A stretch of DNA of 64,000 nucleotides from contig BSBK01001158.1 of NCBI GenBank assembly GCA_027943335.1, positions 1,364,001 through 1,428,000 on the forward strand. Reading direction: 5' to 3'. Source of the DNA: Chamaecyparis obtusa. Its lineage: Eukaryota; Streptophyta; Pinopsida; Cupressales; Cupressaceae. Position numbers and translations under genes: made by a program. Positions 46,310 through 59,065 of the stretch are shown piece after piece. Under the pieces are notes generated by a model. The model was not told the origin of the DNA, ran no database searches, and saw only the letters and a program-made list of their open reading frames with translations. The stretch's first letter is position 1. The number at the start of each line of letters is the position of its first letter.

Positions 46310-47740
46310 TCATGTCATCTTATTAGGATTCAACTGAAATACATTACCTCCAATTCTAGATCCAGTACCAATCAAATTTCCATCCTTGTCTTTGATTACA
46401 CAAGTTTTCTCAGTAAACCAAACTTGGTATCCCTTATCAACTAGTTGTCCAACACTCAAAATATTATGTTTCAAACCATCCACAAAGTAAACATCATCAG
46501 TATTAGTCTTTCCATCAAGAGTAATAGATCCTATACCTTTAATCAACCAAGGTGCATTGTTTCCAACTCTAACAACTCCTCCATCATAATTGTTAAACTT
46601 TGTGAACTTTTTCATATCTCCAGTCATATGATGTGAACAACCACTATCTATAATCTAATCAGCTTTCTTTTCTACTTGAGAAACTAAAGCATTTTCTTCC
46701 TTAATTTATGTTTCAATATTTTCTTCTTTAATTACTATAAATCCTATATCATCATTCTTAGTATCACTTTCACTCAAATATTTCTCCAAACTAGCTTCAA
46801 GTTGCTCATCATTTGCATAGTAACATTCTTTAGATCTCCTAGGATTAAAGTTCTTTCTATACTTCTTAACTCTCTTAGGACATTTAGATGCAAAATGACC
46901 AAATTCTTGACAAGTCCAACATTTAAAAAATTTCTTACTGTCTGGTTCTCTTTTCACAAGAAAGGAAATACCTTCTTCAATCTTCCTATCTTCTTCATTT
47001 CTAGATCTGTTGTTACTATCATAATCTCCGCTTACACTGATGCTTCTTGATAAAGTAGGGTGAACACTAAGAGAACTGAATCTTGTCTCCATTCTAGGTA
47101 AATCTCCTGATAGCCTCAAGTTCATCTTTGCTACTTCCAATCTTCCAAAAAGAGTTTCTCTGGTAAAGTTCATAGTACAAGGTATAACTTGTTCAATCAT
47201 CTATGTTGTCTGCTTAAATGTAGGAGTCAATTTTCTCAGAATTTTCCATATCACTTCATTCTCTATCTTGGTTCCTCCACAAGATTTTATACCTATAACA
47301 ATCTTTGACATTCTACCAATATAGCTTCTAACATATTCATCTTCCATCATTCTTATATCTTCAAATGCACATATCCAATTATGTAATCTAACTTTTTTTG
47401 CATGTTCATCACCTTCAAAAGTAGACTGTAAAGCTAAACAAATTTCATGAGATGTTTATAGATATTTTACCTAACTATACTCATTTTCCAGAAGGGCTGA
47501 CAAGAGTTCTTCCCTGGCAAGTATATTAAACATGAATAGATCTCTTTCCTCATTAGTAGATTCTTCAATCTTATCCTCATCAATGATAGTCTTATGATTC
47601 TTTATGATTAACCAATAACCTAGTCCTAAACAAAGTAAATGTGTCTTCATCTTTTGTTTCTAGCTGTCAAAATTTACTCCATCAAACTTAGGGCTTTCTT
47701 TCCTGAAATTATTTTCCATGGATCTCCTTAAGTTGTTAAA
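46310..47740 (-). pseudogene. gag: gag and protease of E
   Basis: The gag N-terminus (47730) has FRKESPKFDGVNFDS, then the RSYIGRMSKIVIGIKSCGG block, a Ser/Arg-rich stretch and an intact zinc knuckle CWTCQEFGHFASKC (about 46922-46880). The protease follows with IIDSGCSHHMTGD (about 46655-46615, DSG intact) and DGLKHNILSVGQL. A few stops interrupt (for example about 47460 and 46650). Confidence 0.85.
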
Positions 47741-47762
47741 CATTTCCTTTAAGGACCTGTCA

Positions 47763-47775
47763 CTCTGATATCAAT
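47763..47775 (-). promoter_or_regulatory. Primer-binding site of E
   Basis: Minus-strand ATTGATATCAGAG adjoins the LTR, one G-to-A change from the initiator-Met type TGGTATCAGAG. Confidence 0.75.
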
Positions 47776-48973
47776 TGTTAGAAAGTAAAGTCCACAAAGA
47801 TAACTAAGAGGGGGGGTGAATCAGTTATTAGATAAATAAAAATTTTATTAACTTCAATAGATTTTAACCATGTCAGTAATGTAATCAACAACCATAAAAA
47901 GATATACATGCACAATAACACAATGACACAAGATATGTTGACTAGGGAACCTCTTGATCAAAGAGTAAACCCTAGTGGGAATGATGCCCACAAAAGATGC
48001 ACTAATATGAAAGTTCCTTTTGAGAGGATGGAATATATTAGGATTCTTGTGAAATACATTTAGTACATATGAGTCCCTATTAGGTGACTTTGACTCCCTG
48101 CTAAAAGATTCTAACTCTGTTAGGAGTTATGGAAGATAGAAGGACCCACTTCCCAAACAACTTCAGGATTAAGATCACTGAACACACTGTCCAACTAATC
48201 TTTGTATTACTCAACAGAATAATACCAAAAGATTATTGATCTCAAAAATTCAATACTCCTCTGATTGTGCCAAACCGCACCAACTACTTCTTCAGATCTC
48301 AATACCAAATCTCTATACTTCACATATCCTCTTCCAACAAGTATTGCACAATTCCGCAATTCACTTTCAAATACAATTCACAACTACTACATCATCATCT
48401 TAAAACAAGGAAAACATTACTTCCTTTATACCACACTCATGTAATTACAAATGAGTCGGCATACAAATTACAAAATAAAAGTTTCCACACGTTACATAAA
48501 AATTACACAAAACTATCGGCTTCCAATTAAGATAATTCTTCACTCATGCAACCTCAGATCTTGTGCTCATGTCCACATCACCAACATCATGTCTTCAACT
48601 ACCTTATAACTGTGCATGATCAGATTCAATCCTAATTAGGAAATATCATCTAATTTCCACAAACTACTACTCAGGAACACTGCCTGAATACTGGCTCCAC
48701 TGATTTCCTCATAACATTCATGAATAAATGATTTTCTATATGCACTGTTAACAATGATCTTATAGAACATTATAGAGTTATTCCTAAACTACTCATAGCT
48801 TCATCTTCAATATCCCAAGTGTGCTAACTCAAACAATGTTTACTTCTTTGCAAATCTTTAGTAGATCACTATGTTGACATCAATGACAATCACAATCCTG
48901 AATGCAATGACAACTACTATAGAATGGCTGCAAATACTCCCCCATAAGATATATTTAGTATTCATTCCTATAA
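47776..48973 (-). repeat. 5' LTR of E
   Basis: Partner of 42032-43219. A 6-bp stem ATAACT/AGTTAT (47800-47805, 47823-47828) encloses a G7 tract near the primer-site end. Confidence 0.88.
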
Positions 48974-49358
48974 ATTTTTATGGTATAGAAGATGTAAATA
49001 GCTTGACATGTAAGTGCACGAGACACATGCAATGTTTGGAATGTGGAATGAAAGGAGAGAATTGACTATGAATAGCCATGAAGAGGGTTAGGACAGTCAA
49101 AGTTTGGATTTGTATGACTTTTTCCACCAAATGAAAACAAGGAAATTGTTTTGGAGCATGAGGAGGGTGAAGGAAGGAATGTCCTCAAAGTGTAGAATGT
49201 GTTTTGAAGGATTAGGATCCAAGGATAAGGCTAGGAAAAATGAAGTTACAGTAACAAGGGAGTTGACTGTCATGAAAGATAATGAATGGTAAGTTTTCAT
49301 TGTTTCAAGTTTAATGAGATTAAATATTGAGTTCAAGATGTATGTAGTATGTGCCCAA
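48974..49358 (+). other. Spacer between E and F, with a small coding-like remnant
   Basis: A 62-codon plus frame (49104-49292) encodes MDLYDFFHQMKTRKLFWSMR and, later, CRMCFEGLGSKDKARK. A GGTAAGTTTTC donor-like site follows its end. I do not recognise it. The part 49200-49240 resembles 12130-12176, so it may be a shared old exon or repeat. Confidence 0.35.
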
Positions 49359-49713
49359 TGTTAGGAATAACAATCCACAATACAACTGAGAAGGGGGGGT
49401 GAATTAGTTGTATGATAGAATATTACACTTTAAACTTTGAATAGAAGCAATATCTAATCCAATGAACACAATGAATGCCAACACAATAACACAATATTTT
49501 GGTCCTGGGGAAACCTTGTTAAAGGTAAAAACCCCAGTGGGAATTAGCACCCATAAATAATGTACTGAGAGTATAGTATCCCTATTAGAATATTTAGCCA
49601 TGTTAGGAAATTATTGAAACATTACAGTACACAATCCTTGTTAGAGGACAAACCCTGTTAGGAGTCAAGAAAAGAAAAGGGGGGCTCACTGCCCAAAGAA
49701 GGTTAAATCTTGA
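49359..49713 (-). repeat. F: A-family copia LTR, partial, cut by G1
   Basis: The reverse complement of the last 350 bases of the A LTR: TGTTAGGAATAACAATCC, then TACAACTGAG, a G7 tract and CCCAGTGGGAATTAGC. It ends in GGTTAAATC next to CTTGA, the presumed target site of G1. Its remainder would lie beyond the right edge of the window, and whether it is a whole element or a solo LTR cannot be told. Confidence 0.8.
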
Positions 49714-50382
49714 TGCAAGGGAGGATAGGGAGAGAGGCCAAAGGCACACCCTAACTAGATCCACCTTGCAAAGATCACACATGGAAGAAAAAAACACACA
49801 AGTGAGAGAGAGAATGCAAAAAGTTTCATATATTATCTTCAATTGATTCATACATGTCGGGATCTAAGACCTTCCCAATTTAGGTAAGATATTAAAATCA
49901 AGTATAGAAGTCCCCCAACATGCGAGGATCTACCAATAATATCTAATCATCTATATTATATCTTCTCCAAAGCTTCTCTCCTAAAACTCTAACCAAACAA
50001 CTACATTTATACAAGAGGCTACCGAATCAAGTCGGCCTTCAGATCCACCATCAATGAAAGGAACAACCAGATCTAGGTCCACACACTTCCCAATGATAGA
50101 TACCATCATTAAATCTATGACCAAATATAAATAAAAGAGTCGGCCTCAACAGAAATCCAAAATAAACAACTCGATAAGAAAGCATAACTGAGCACCAAAC
50201 AAGCATCACCGAGCGCTAGGGAAATTCATCGAGTGCCAAAGAGATAACTGACCAACACTGGTAAACAAAGGAAACTGAGCAATACCAAACCAACTCAGTC
50301 AAACAAGGAACCGAGCAACACAAAAAACTTCAACCATGTTTTTGGTGACACAGGATTTCCAAGGACCCGAGATGCTCCTGCA
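49714..50382 (-). repeat. 3' LTR of G1
   Basis: 669 bp, TGCAAGG...CTCCTGCA in the plus direction. It matches in reverse complement the LTR 61962-62648. A TATA candidate is at 50005-50011 (minus). The words CACCGAGCGCTAGG and CCGAGCAACAC recur as related short repeats around 50190-50320 (Ty-like GAGC-type words). Confidence 0.85.
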
Positions 50383-50439
50383 ACAAACACCTAGGGTTAT
50401 TTGAAATGATTCTTTGAATCATGAAATAGGTATGATCTA
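50383..50439 (-). other. Polypurine-tract position of G1
   Basis: Next to the LTR the minus strand reads CCTAGGTGTTTGT, which is not a clean purine run, so the tract is degraded or differs from the copia type in this window. Confidence 0.35.
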
Positions 50440-50580
50440 AGTTGCATCCAACTCAGATTATGAAATCCATGCACTATCTTCAATCGGTCTATTCATCCAC
50501 TTTACTAGATATTCCATATACTATTTTCCTCTTGTACTTCTACCAATTCCTTGCTCCAAAATATGCTCAACTTCTTCTAT
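50440..50580 (-). pseudogene. Chromodomain of G1
   Basis: In one frame after the integrase C-terminus: IEEVEHILEQGIGRSTRGK, a stop, then YMEYLVKWMNRPIEDSAWIS and another stop. The YLVKW and W (SAW) residues are those of retroelement chromodomains, which bind histone marks and target integration to heterochromatin. It places G1 among plant chromoviruses. Confidence 0.75.
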
Positions 50581-51560
50581 CTATTTCTTAGGATAATCTA
50601 TCGGTACTTTCATTTCTTCATCACGTTCATGATACTCATATAAATCAGCAATGTTGAATATAGGTGATATATCCATGTCATTAGGTAACTCAATTTCATA
50701 TGCATTTCTACTATCAAAATTCCTCGGTATCTTGCAAGGGCCAAACTTATTCATTTTCAACTTCCCATATATTCCAATAGGAAATCTACCTCTCTTCAAA
50801 TGAACTATTACTTCATCACCGACTATAAAAGTCTTATGTCTTCTTGATCTATCAGCTCTGTCTTTGTATTTTTTATTACTTTTCTCTAGCTTATATTTCA
50901 CATCCTCATGAAATGTCTTCATGTAATTAGAAAACTTCATTCCTTCGGCGCTTCTCTTTCTTTCATCAGAAATATCCCTCAAATCTTATATACCTCTCAT
51001 TTGTATGGCATTTATAAGCTCAAAAGGTGTTTTTCCAGTACTCCTATTCACTGAATTATTGTATGCAAACTCTTCTTGTGCCAACACAGAATCCCAATTT
51101 CTTGGTGTGTCTCCAACTAAGCATCTCAAAAGATTTCCTAAACTTCTATTCACAACTTTTGTCTTTCCATCAGTCTATGGGTGAAATGTAGAACTATATT
51201 TCAACTCAGTGCCAAACTTTCTCCAAAGGCTCTTCCAAAAGTATCCAAAAAATTTACTACCTCAGTTAAAGATAATACTCCTCGGTAATCCATGCAATCT
51301 GAAAATTTCCTTAAAGAAAAGATCTTCTATATGTACTGCATCTAATGTCTTTCTACAAGGTATAAAATGTGCCATTTTTAAAAATCTATCCACAACAAAA
51401 AATGTAGAATCATGACCTCTTACTATATTCGAAAAGCCAAGAACAAAATCCATACTGATATCAATACAATATTTCTCAGGAATAGAAATCGGTGTATACA
51501 ATCCAGTATTCTGACTTACTCCTTTTGCAACTTGACAAATTCCACAACTTTTCACAAATT
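50581..51560 (-). pseudogene. Integrase of G1
   Basis: Right to left: CGICQVAKG (end of zinc domain), [16 protein letters not shown] (first Asp), [17 protein letters not shown] block, then IIFN-stop-GSKFF, in which the second catalytic Asp is Asn, and HP-stop-TDGKTKVVNRSLGN, in which the catalytic Glu is Lys. The C-terminal GPY/F-like module is in the frame from 50982 (KYKDRADRSRRH, VHLKRGRF, KFGPCKIPRNF). Catalysis is lost. Confidence 0.85.
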
Positions 51561-51579
51561 TCTAAACATCTTTATACAA

Positions 51580-52280
51580 CTATGGCCAAAAGTATTTCTC
51601 CTTAAGCAAATTCAATGTTTTGTCAACACCAAAATGTCCATCCAAACCACTACTATATTTCTCCTTTATCAAATTAGTTCTCATTGCTCCTATCGGTATA
51701 CACATCTGAATACCTTTAAACAACATACCTTCTTGAATAAAATATTCGTCCCATTTAGTACTCGGTTGATCTTGAATAGGTGCTCTGCACTTTCTCCATG
51801 GCTCAAAAAAATCAGGATCAAATTCATAAGAATCTCTATCATCAAAGCCAAGAAATTCAATTTTCATCTAGATCATTAAGGATCTCCTTCTACTCAATGC
51901 ATCAGCAACTCGGTTAGTTACTCCATTCTTATGCTTTATCACAAATGTATAACTCTGCAAATACTCAATCCATTTCATATGTCTCTGATTCAACTTATTC
52001 TGACCACCCAAATACTGTAAAGCCTTATGATCGATATATAACACAAATTCACTCGGTATTAAATAATGTCTCCATTTCTTCAATGCTTGAACAATAAAAT
52101 AGAATTCTTGATCATACACGGAATATTTACTTTTTGCATAATTAAACTTTTCACTAAAGAAAGCAATAGGTTTACCTTCTTGACTCAACACATCTCCTAT
52201 TGCACTTCCATTTGCATCACATTCCACTTGAAATACATTATTGAAATCAAGTAATGCCAAAATAAGCAATTCATCAACCT
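51580..52280 (-). pseudogene. RNase H and integrase zinc domain of G1
   Basis: 52269-51868: RNase H with ECDANGSAIGDVLSQ, PIAFFSEKFNYAKSKYSVYDQEF, LYIDHKALQYL and NRVADALSRR. Asp and Glu positions look conserved (DANG, YDQEF, DHKAL). 51867-51580: zf-H2C2-type region with GHFGVDKTLNLLKEKYFWP. The frame has single stops between blocks. Confidence 0.88.
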
Positions 52281-52281
52281 T

Positions 52282-53340
52282 CTACTTCAAAGTCTCAAAA
52301 ATTTTATTAGCTCCATATGTCCACTTGAATTCTCTTTTATCTCCTCTCATAGTCTCAGTCACAGCATTACATATTGAACTGAAATTCCTAATGAACTTTC
52401 GGTAAAAACTTCCTAAACCATGAAATAATCTTACCTCACTAGCATTCTCAGGTGTAGACCAATTCAAAATAGCTTCAACCTTTTCAGGATCCATTTTCAA
52501 ACCATCAGCTGAAATCACAAATCCCAAATACACAATCTCCTCTTTCATGAATGAACACTTTTTTAGATTTATCAGCAACTTTTCTTCTTTCAACCTCTGC
52601 AAAACTTGTTTAACATGCAACAAATGTTCTTCTCTGGTCTTACTAAATATCAGAATATCATCAAGATATACAATCATAAATTTACGCAAGAATTTTTTCA
52701 TAACTTCATTCATCAACCTTATAAAAGTACTCGGTGCATTAGTTAAACCAAAAGGCATAACCAACCACTCATATAAACCTTCTTTTGACTTGAAAGTAGT
52801 CTTCCACTCATCACCTTCTTTGATACTAATCTAATGATACAGACTTTTCAAAGCAATTTTGGTAAAATAATTTTCTCTAGTCAAACTGTCCATTATGTCA
52901 TCCATTCCCGGTATAGGAAACCTATATTTCAATGTTATCTTGTTGATTTCTATAGAATCAGTATACATCTACCATTCTCCATTCTTCTTAGGTGCCAATA
53001 TAGCAGGAACTGCAAAAGGACTCAAACTTTCTCTGATCAAACCTTTCTGCAACAATTCTTCAATCTCTTAGTTTAATTCTTGATTCTCTGTAGGTGTCAA
53101 CCAATGTGGTGCCCTTTTTAGTAAAATAGCTCCAAGGATTAGATCCATGCAACGATCAATCGTTCTCTTCGGTGGAAAACCATCAAGTACATTATTAGAA
53201 ATAATCTCACTATACTCGGTGAGTGATTAATCAACCTCCTCAGGTATACTATCCTTTGTTTTCTTACTCGGTTTGTTAGGAATCATAGAAAAGAATACAT
53301 CATTCTTCTTCAAATACGTAAGAAAATTTCTTCCTTTCAT
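52282..53340 (-). pseudogene. Reverse transcriptase of G1
   Basis: Gypsy [23 protein letters not shown] (about 53030-52980), [41 protein letters not shown] (52770 on), [10 protein letters not shown] (YLDD at residues 33-36 of the 52764 frame, both Asp intact), [21 protein letters not shown] and [16 protein letters not shown]. The first half contains stops. It would copy the element's RNA. Confidence 0.88.
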
Positions 53341-53884
53341 CAAGAAAACTTTCACAGATGTGTAAACATTACTAATAGGTTCTTCGATCAAAGGTAACAA
53401 GATCTGTCATCTCCCATCAACCCAAATAGTATATTTATGCAATCTCCCATCATATATATCATGTATATCATATTGCCAAGGTCTACCCAACAAAATATGA
53501 TAACAATCCATACGCATGATATCACATAACACCTTATCATAGTACTTGCCAATTTTCAAATTTACATAACATTGTTCACTTACCAAGAGTGTGTGCTCAT
53601 ATTTGATCCATGAAATCTGATAGGGCTTTGGATGTTCAAATCTTTTTAACTACAACTTTGTGACTATTTCCTCAGATGCCAGATTCTTTGAGTTGCCACT
53701 GTCAATGATTACCTTCCAAAGTTCATCAGAAACTCTACATCTGGTCTTGAACAAACTTTTCCTTACCGGATCTTCCTTATTACTTTCACTCCAAAGTACT
53801 CTCCTTACCATCAAGTTATTTTCCTTCTTAGGTTCATTCGGTGACTCTTCTTGCACCAAGGCATTTCTACTGTTACCGACCTTC
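53341..53884 (-). pseudogene. Protease region of G1
   Basis: The frame from 53859 contains ENNLMVRRVLW, TRCRVSDELWKVIIDSGNSKNLASE (about 53720-53660), the retropepsin motif with DSG intact and Asn for Ser at the next position, and then CYHILLGRPWQYD at about 53510-53470 (G-R-P-W is usual). It is interrupted by H at 53884; gag resumes at 61470. Confidence 0.75.
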
Positions 53885-55367
53885 TATTAGATTAACTAAG
53901 AGGGGCGTGAATCAGTTATCCATAGTCCCAAATCAAAATGTATAATCCAAAACAATTTACTTAAACTTCTGCAGCTCAGTAACATAAAATTCTTATACTA
54001 TCTGTGATTTTACCGATTACCAGTCAATAGCATATAATGATTACGGATCAAATCTGACATGTAATATGTAAAGTATGATAACACACAATCAAGAAAATGA
54101 ACACATAACATAAAAGATTTAACGTGGAAACCCTGTGAAGGGAAAAACCACCTGGGACTGGCAACCCAAAAATGTTCACTCTTCTGAAGTGAGGTCAGTG
54201 AACACCCAACCCTATTAAAGGTTACAAACACACTATTAGGTGTGACCTTGTTAGTGGATTTTAGACCAACCATTATCATCCAACCAGCATTCACTATGGG
54301 GTTGACAGGATAACAATGCTCATTCTATGAATGAAACATATAAGACTTTCAAGTCCACTCTATTAAGAGATTTCTCTGTTTACAATGGTTAAAATGTAAC
54401 AACACTTTGATCTGATTACAATACAACTTCAATTGCAGATGTTCAGATCTATATTACACTCATTCAAATCCTTTGATCACTATTACAATTCTATATCAAT
54501 AATAATCAATGACTTACTATTGCTCGGTAATAGCTTTCTGATGCTCGGTAAAATCTGTAGTTTGATTCTCCTTAACTAGTTTGATCAGGCATACATGAAG
54601 TTTGTTCATGCAATAATTCTATAGTCCTTCTTCTTCCAGCATTAGTTTCATAATGAAACTCTAGTCTCTTAAATATACAAGTAAACCATTTTCTTTTCCT
54701 CCATTAGATTTTTTCATTTATTCTCCTTTATCCATTTTGCCACTTAAACCTTCCTAGGTAGTTGTCCCAGTAACACATTTTGATTTCATCCTTTAGATCT
54801 TCCTTGAATTATGCTATTTTTTTATCTTTGTAACAAACATTATCTCCATCATTGATTTTGATGTACTTTATAGCTCATCAATCTTTAACGGCTAAACTAA
54901 TCATTTAGTTCCTTTTCTCCTGCTCGGTTAACAAAGAAAAGCATTGGTGAACAAAAGCTCAGTTTATACTGTGCTCATTATACATTACGTTGCTTGGTGT
55001 ATACTATGATGCTTCATCAACCGACTACATTGCCTTCTGTCTTTCATCTCTTTTCCTCATCATAGATGAATGAAACATAATCAAGTCAATAACATAAGGT
55101 CATAGACTCATCAACAAGTTACTCAATGTCTTCCTTATCCTCATCTGTCATATTCATCTTCCTCATGTAGATATTTTTGTTCTTCATCTCTTTTACTCCT
55201 TTTCTACAGATGTTTAGGTATAGTAACTTACAAAATAAGTGCTATCAAACTAGTTGACATCAATGACAACATATTACTAATTTAATCATATTACATATCT
55301 AATCAGCAACTTGGTGATATCTAATCACAGATCTTCAATTAGGTTCTAAATCAGTTGTAGTTCATCA
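53885..55367 (-). repeat. 3' LTR of H
   Basis: Starts TATTAGATTAAC (for TGTTAG) and ends GTTCATCA. The polypurine tract GCCAAAGGGAGAGAT (minus) follows at 55368-55382. Confidence 0.92.
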
Positions 55368-55899
55368 ATCTCTCCCTTTGGCATTGATGGCAACTCAAGT
55401 AATATGAAATATACCATACACATACCAAACATGTATTCTACAACTCTGTGAACAAATGTTGTACAAGCTCTCCCTAACTTAATATGTTTAGTCGCTATGT
55501 TACTCAATAGCATTACTAATGCATTTTTGACATTTTGCAGATATGATCTTTTCAGCTCTCGGGTTCCTTCTTCTGTTCTCAATAATTGATTTCTAGTGCT
55601 CTCCCTTTCTTTCATTTTGTCTCTCCCTTAGATAGATGTTCCATCTGTGCATAATGTTTCATATTTTTTATCTCTCCCTTTGACAACAATGCCAAAGAAA
55701 CAAATAAATATACAACTCTATAGTAGCCATGTAACTCTTTGTTGTCTGGTGCATACTCTGTATCTCCGTATATTGATATGCTAATATGTTCCAGTTCTCC
55801 AAACTTTTCACAACCTTAGATATGATCCAAAGTGTGGACTATGCTACATCAACATGTATTATCTTCTGATAAGATTAGGCCGATGCAATATCCATATCA

Positions 55900-57420
55900 C
55901 ATTAGTGACCGGTAGACAGGGGATGGACCCCAAGTCTAGTCCTCAAGTATTCAAATGTATCCTTCAGTAGAGGCTTTGTAAATATGTCTGCAAGTTTTTC
56001 TTTTGATGTAAACAATTATAGTTGAACTTGCTTCTCCTGTACTTGTTCTCTCAAGTAGTGATACTTAATAGATATACGCTTTGTTTTAGAATGCATCACT
56101 GGATTCTTTGAAATGTTTATTGCACTGGTGTTATCACAGTATATAATCACCAGCTCAGTGATTATCTCATTCATACCTTCCAGAACTTTCTTAATATATG
56201 CAATATTTGAATAGTTTGTAGCAGTAGCGACATATTCTACTTTGGCTATAGACTAAGAAATGCAAGTCTGCTTCTTAATTGTCCATGTAACAAGTCTTTC
56301 ACCAAAGAAAAATGCTCCTCCGGTGGTACTTTTTCTGTCATCCACATTTCTAGCCCAATCAGATATAGACTCTAAGTTCAAATTTTCCTTCCTTAGGATA
56401 CCATAATCCATAATCTTTTATATTCTTTAGGTATCTTAAGATTCTTTTTGTACCAACCATGTGTGACTCTCTAAGGTTTTCTATGTCTGGTCTACTATGC
56501 ACTACATACATTAACTTACCAATCATAGATTGCTACAGTGTCTAGTTCACTTATGTAGTTTCATCTTCCTTAGTCAATTTACATCCAGTAGCCATCGGTG
56601 TTCCCAAAGGTTTAGCATCTTCCATGCTAAATATCTTCAATACTTCCTTGATATATTTGGATTGTGGTATGAATATACCATCATTCTGTTGAATCACTTG
56701 TAGTCCTAGAAAGAACTTAATCTCTCCAAACATAGACATTTCAAATTCACTTCTCATTTCATCAGAAAATGACTTATAGATTTGATCTTGTCCTCCAAAT
56801 ATAATGTCATCCACAAATATTTCAGCAATAAGAATAGTATCATCAGTATCTCCTTTCATATATAACTTGTTGTTCTCACTTGTTCTAACAAATCCAATAC
56901 TTAGCAAATAAGTATGCAGCCTTTCATACCAGGCTCTTGGTGCTTCCTTCAAACCATATAAAGCTTTATGTAATCTACATACCATGTCTTTCTTTTCTGG
57001 ATCAACAAACCCTTTAGGTTGTTCTATGTAGACTTATTCTTCAAGTATTCCATTCAGAAATGTTGACTTGACATCCATTTGGTAAACTTTGAACTTTTTG
57101 TGTGTAGCATATGAAAGTAACATTCTGACTCCTTCTAATCTAGCAACAGGTGCAAATGTTTCACCATAATCAATTCCTTCCTGCTGTGCATATCATTTGC
57201 ATACTAATCTAGCTTTATTTCTTGTTACTTCTCCATTCTGATTCTGCTTGTTCCTGAATATCCACTTAGTACCGATAACATTCTTATCTTTAGGTCTGGG
57301 TACTAAAGTCTAGGTTTTGTTCTTCTCTATCTTTTCTATTTCCTCTTTCATTGTATGAACCCATTAATCATTTTCTAATGCAACTTTTACATTCTTCGGT
57401 TCATATTCACAAACTAGACA
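55900..57420 (-). pseudogene. Reverse transcriptase and RNase H of H
   Basis: RT from about 57400: [23 protein letters not shown], [37 protein letters not shown]; then in the 56985 frame [29 protein letters not shown] (FVDD, residues 57-60) and KFFLGLQVIQQNDGIF. RNase H (56500-55950) is badly degraded and ends DIFTKPLLKDTFEYLR. Several stops interrupt. Confidence 0.85.
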
Positions 57421-58620
57421 TGTACCTTGTCTTTTCTTGCTTCTTGTTTGCATGCTAGCTTGTCTATCTCCAATGATTTGTGTCTCAGGATGGTGTTTTT
57501 TGACAAAACTCTCTAGTATCTCATTTCTTCTTTCTTGTTCATCCTGTGCAGGTTCATTTTCTTGCTCGGTAGGTCCTTCCTGCTCGTCGGTTTCTTTTTC
57601 CTATTCCTCGGTATTGTTCTCCTACTGACCGGTTGTCACTATCTGCGATGTCGGTAAGTACTCAAGTTGTTCAATGTAAGTGAATCTACTATAGTCCTTA
57701 GGTTCCTTTCTACTTTCCTCTACATTCTTATCATCAAACTCATCAACCCGAACATTAGTACTTTCAATCATTTTATTTGTAAATTTGTTCAGACACTTGT
57801 ATGCTTTACTTTTACAGGAATATCCTAGAAATTTCCCTTCTTCACCTTTTGAGTCAAACTTTCCATTTCTTTCATCTTTCAGAACAGAACATTTGCTTCC
57901 AAAAATTCTAAAATAACTTACAGTGGGTTTGTGTCCAAACACTAACTCATAGGGTGTCTTATCAGTGTCCTTCTTCAGCTGTACTCAGTTTAGCATATAA
58001 ATAGTAGTGCTAATGGCTTCTCTCCATTATGTTTGAGAAATATTATTTTCTATCATTAATGTCCTTGCATAGTCAACAATTGACCTATTCCTCCTTTTAG
58101 CAATGCCATTCTGTTGGGGTGTCCTCAGTGCAGAGACGTGTCTTTTAATACCATGCTCATTACAAAATTTAGTAAATTCATCTAAGATAAATTCACCTCC
58201 TCTATCAGATCTTAACCATTTCAAATCTTTACCAGTCTCTTTTTCTACTTTTTCTTTATACCACTTGAACATCTTGAATGCCTCAAATTTTTCTTTTAAG
58301 AACATGACAGTCATCAACCTAGTATAATCATCAACAAAAAGAATAAAATATTTGTCTCCATAATAACTCTGAGTTCTCATAGGACCACATAGGTCAATAT
58401 GAACCAACTCAAGTATCTTCTTTGTTGAATAATCTTTTCTTTTGAAACTAGACTTAGTCATCTTACCTTTCTGACATTCATGACACATAACATGATCTGG
58501 CTTAGATAAGTTAGGCAGACCTCTAACTCTTTTCTTTTTACTGATCTTAATCATGTTATCAAAATTCCCATGACATAACCTTTTTATGCCACAACCATGC
58601 ATCTTCATCTTTCATCAATA
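57421..58620 (-). pseudogene. Integrase of H, catalytic Glu replaced
   Basis: The frame from 58608 has CHECQKGKMTKSSF, VHIDLCGP (first Asp), FVDDYTRLMTVMFLKEKF, WLRSDRGGEF (second Asp intact) and TPQQNGIAKRRNRS, where the catalytic Glu is Lys (GAA to AAA). The second frame (57942-57622) encodes the C-terminal region with FGSKCSVLKDERNGKFD and a Ser/acidic linker. The linker continues to about 57421. Confidence 0.85.
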
Positions 58621-59065
58621 AACAAGAAGACTGATCATTATCAAGGTAAAATAGATTACCTCTGGATTGTGTACTAGTTCCAACAAGTCTTCCTCCATCA
58701 TCAAATATTTTCACCTTTTTTCTCTCAAAAGAAACTCAGTGGCCTAAATTGTTTAGTTGTGCCACACTTAGCAAGTTATAGTTTAATCCTCTTACCCAAT
58801 AAGCATTTTCACATTTTAATCTATCATTTATCATCAGGGATCCTTTACCTCTTACCATACAGGGTGCATCATTTCCCATTCTTATAGATCCTCCATTGTA
58901 TTCTTCAAGATAATCAAAATTTTCTTCATCACCAGTCATGTGATGTGTACAACCACTATCTATAATCCATGTATCATTCTTATTAACCTTAGAGATAAGT
59001 GTTGTCTCTACATACCTTTCATCATCTTCAAAATCATCCTTCATTGCCACAAATACTACTTCCAC
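58621..59065 (-). pseudogene. Protease of H
   Basis: WIIDSGCTHHMTGDEENFDYLEEYNGG near 58965-58880 with DSG intact; MVRGKGSLMI and GLNYNLLSVAQLNNLGH at the end. A stop follows at 58736. Otherwise close to the family norm. Confidence 0.8.

Larger units (their letters stand above)
42032..48973 (-). mobile_element. E: full-length Ty1/copia element, same family as B
   Basis: LTRs are at 42032-43219 and 47776-48973 (about 1.19 kb). The interior reads minus with gag, protease, integrase, RT and RNase H in the standard order, a Met-type primer site and a polypurine tract. The LTR pair is similar throughout but mutated at the outer ends, and no target duplication can be recognised (AGATT left, ATTTT right). 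Proteins are better preserved than in B, and gaps and stops still disable it. Confidence 0.9.

Noticed and set aside
42032..48973. Target-site duplication of E
   Set aside because: AGATT and ATTTT agree at only three of five positions and both LTR ends are mutated, so no duplication is claimed.
51412..51879. Plus-strand open frame of 155 codons
   Set aside because: Antisense to the well-supported integrase and zinc domain of G1.
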